Shown in pieces: positions 4,729-5,552 of a stretch of DNA of 5,552 nucleotides. A program made the translations under genes and the position numbers. Positions within the stretch are counted from its first letter, which is position 1, and each line of letters begins with the position of its first letter. The notes below the pieces were generated by a model. That model had not been told where the DNA came from and did not search any database. It worked only from the letters and a program-made list of their open reading frames with translations. The stretch covers positions 1 through 5,552 of the forward strand of contig JAEOTF010000199.1 in the NCBI GenBank assembly GCA_016840025.1, read 5' to 3'. The stretch is from Candidatus Hodarchaeota archaeon. Its GTDB lineage: Archaea; Asgardarchaeota; Heimdallarchaeia; Hodarchaeales; YT1-039.

Positions 4729-5552
4729 TTATTTCTTTCTTTTAGTTTGAAGTGTGAGAACGCCACTAATGAGTCCTACACCTACGGATGTCATAAAAAG
4801 TGTGTTGTTGAACTCAGGGACACTGAAGGCGAACGTCTTGCTCGCACCTGTGTTGTTATTCCCCGCTTCATCTTGATACCAGTCAGTTTTCACCGTCACA
4901 GTTACGTCACTGTCCTCTCCGTCTCGGTTGATGGTTAACACCCATAGCGTGTCCGCGGGGCTGTTTTGTGAGACTTTCGCACTTATTATACCACCTACAA
5001 CTTCCACTTTAGACGGATCGTCGAGTTCTACGTCTATGATCGCGCGATTACTATCGTCAAAATCGATTGTTACAGCTATAATATCCAAATTACTCCACGC
5101 TGGTCCCGAGAGCGAGGGCTGTGGACCCACAGCATCAAATGCGAATGTTTCGCTTGTACCGGTGTTGTTATTCCCCGCCGCATCTTGATACCAATCCGCC
5201 TTCACCGTCACAGTTACGTCGCTGATCCCACCATCCCGGCTGATGGTTAGCACCCACACCGTGTCCGCGGGGCTGTTTTGTGAGACTTTCGCACTTATTA
5301 TACCGCCCACAACCTCCACTTTTGATGAGTCGTCGAGTTCTAGGTGTATGATCGCACGGTTACTGTCTTTAAAATCGATTGGCACTTCAATAACAGCCAA
5401 TTTACTCCACGTTGGTCCTGAAAGCGAGGGTTGTGGACCTATAGCATCAAATACAAACGTCTCACTCATGCCTGTGTTGTTATTCCCCGCCGCATCTTGA
5501 TACCAATCCGCCTTCACCGTCACAGTTACGTCGCTGGTTCCAAAATCCCGGC
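4729..5552 (-). CDS. Surface adhesin-like protein of tandem Ig-like repeats with PEF-CTERM-like anchor (N-terminus outside window)
   Basis: The minus-strand frame is open from base 5552 to a TAA at 4731-4729, giving at least 274 codons; the GTG at 5523 is inside a repeat and is not the true start. The protein consists of 104-residue repeats: two complete copies and part of a third. Each runs from DAxGPQPSLSGP through VEVVGGIISAKVSQNSPADT and xWVLTI to VTVTVK-DWYQD-AGNNNTG. This beta-rich layout, with a conserved D-x-AGN-x-NTG segment, resembles bacterial Ig-like domains of the Big_12 kind, used as stalk modules in surface and adhesion proteins. After the last repeat come VPEF, a hydrophobic helix of about 20 residues (TLFMTSVGVG onwards) and the basic tail KRKK: the three-part form of PEF-CTERM signals recognised by archaeosortases. 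The protein is thus probably exported, anchored and extends outward; the adhesive tip would lie upstream. G+C is about one half here, against one third elsewhere, suggesting transfer or distinct selection. Confidence 0.85.
   Translation of the reverse strand, partial: RDFGTSDVTVTVKADWYQDAAGNNNTGMSETFVFDAIGPQPSLSGPTWSKLAVIEVPIDFKDSNRAIIHLELDDSSKVEVVGGIISAKVSQNSPADTVWVLTISRDGGISDVTVTVKADWYQDAAGNNNTGTSETFAFDAVGPQPSLSGPAWSNLDIIAVTIDFDDSNRAIIDVELDDPSKVEVVGGIISAKVSQNSPADTLWVLTINRDGEDSDVTVTVKTDWYQDEAGNNNTGASKTFAFSVPEFNNTLFMTSVGVGLISGVLTLQTKRKK
4825..5552 (-). repeat. 312-bp tandem coding repeats (Ig-like modules)
   Basis: Complete units lie at 4825-5136 and 5137-5448, and a partial one at 5449-5552. 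The period is exactly 312 bases (104 codons). The two complete units share 85 of 104 residues by hand count, and one block of 44 bases (4949-4992 and 5261-5304) is identical at DNA level. Such similarity indicates recent duplication or ongoing gene conversion, and copy number may vary between strains or be misassembled. Confidence 0.9.

Noticed and set aside
4747..5500. Three plus-strand frames across the Ig-like repeats
   Set aside because: They repeat each other with the same 312-base period and are antisense shadows of the repeat protein, whose domain and anchor pattern makes sense only on the minus strand.
4825..5552. CRISPR-like or noncoding satellite array
   Set aside because: The unit is 312 bases, remains in frame throughout and encodes a coherent beta-domain, so it is a coding repeat.

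Overview
The window looks archaeal. It is AT-rich, about one third G+C over most of its length by hand count. It has archaeal-style TATA/BRE elements 20-30 bases before likely transcript starts, weak or alternative start codons (TTG) supported by Shine-Dalgarno sites, a PadR-type regulator, an F420/flavin (luciferase-like) oxidoreductase remnant, and secreted proteins anchored by a C-terminal membrane helix with a basic tail. A multi-pass membrane protein with a tail patterned like a longin domain points towards an Asgard archaeon. That assignment is inference only.

Layout, left to right. Bases 1-327 are the 3' end of a multi-pass membrane protein. An intergenic stretch with an imperfect inverted repeat (471-530) leads to a 365-residue, seven-helix membrane protein with a soluble longin-like tail (560-1657), followed by a hairpin plus T-tract terminator (about 1693-1734). 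After a repeat-rich, AT-rich intergenic region with a good BRE/TATA promoter (1879-1894) comes a two-gene operon: a PadR-family regulator (1924-2283) and, 11 bases on, a TTG-started membrane protein with a HAAS-like N-terminus, a four-cysteine zinc ribbon and four membrane helices (2295-3251). Then comes a secreted or surface protein with a C-terminal anchor and a calcium-loop-like motif (3323-4237). On the minus strand, tail to tail with it, lies a broken luciferase-like oxidoreductase gene (4267-4449) that keeps its promoter, ribosome site and first 60 codons. A gene-free stretch follows. The window ends inside a minus-strand surface protein (4729 to beyond 5552) made of nearly identical 104-residue Ig-like repeats ending in a PEF-CTERM-like sorting signal. 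This last gene is clearly richer in G+C than its surroundings.

The theme is the cell envelope: sensing (7-helix protein, PadR plus membrane partner) and surface display (anchored secreted protein, Ig-repeat adhesin). The PadR regulator and its zinc-ribbon membrane partner most plausibly form one signalling unit. The two features that most deserve follow-up are the 7-helix/longin-like fusion and the repeat adhesin with its archaeosortase-type tail.
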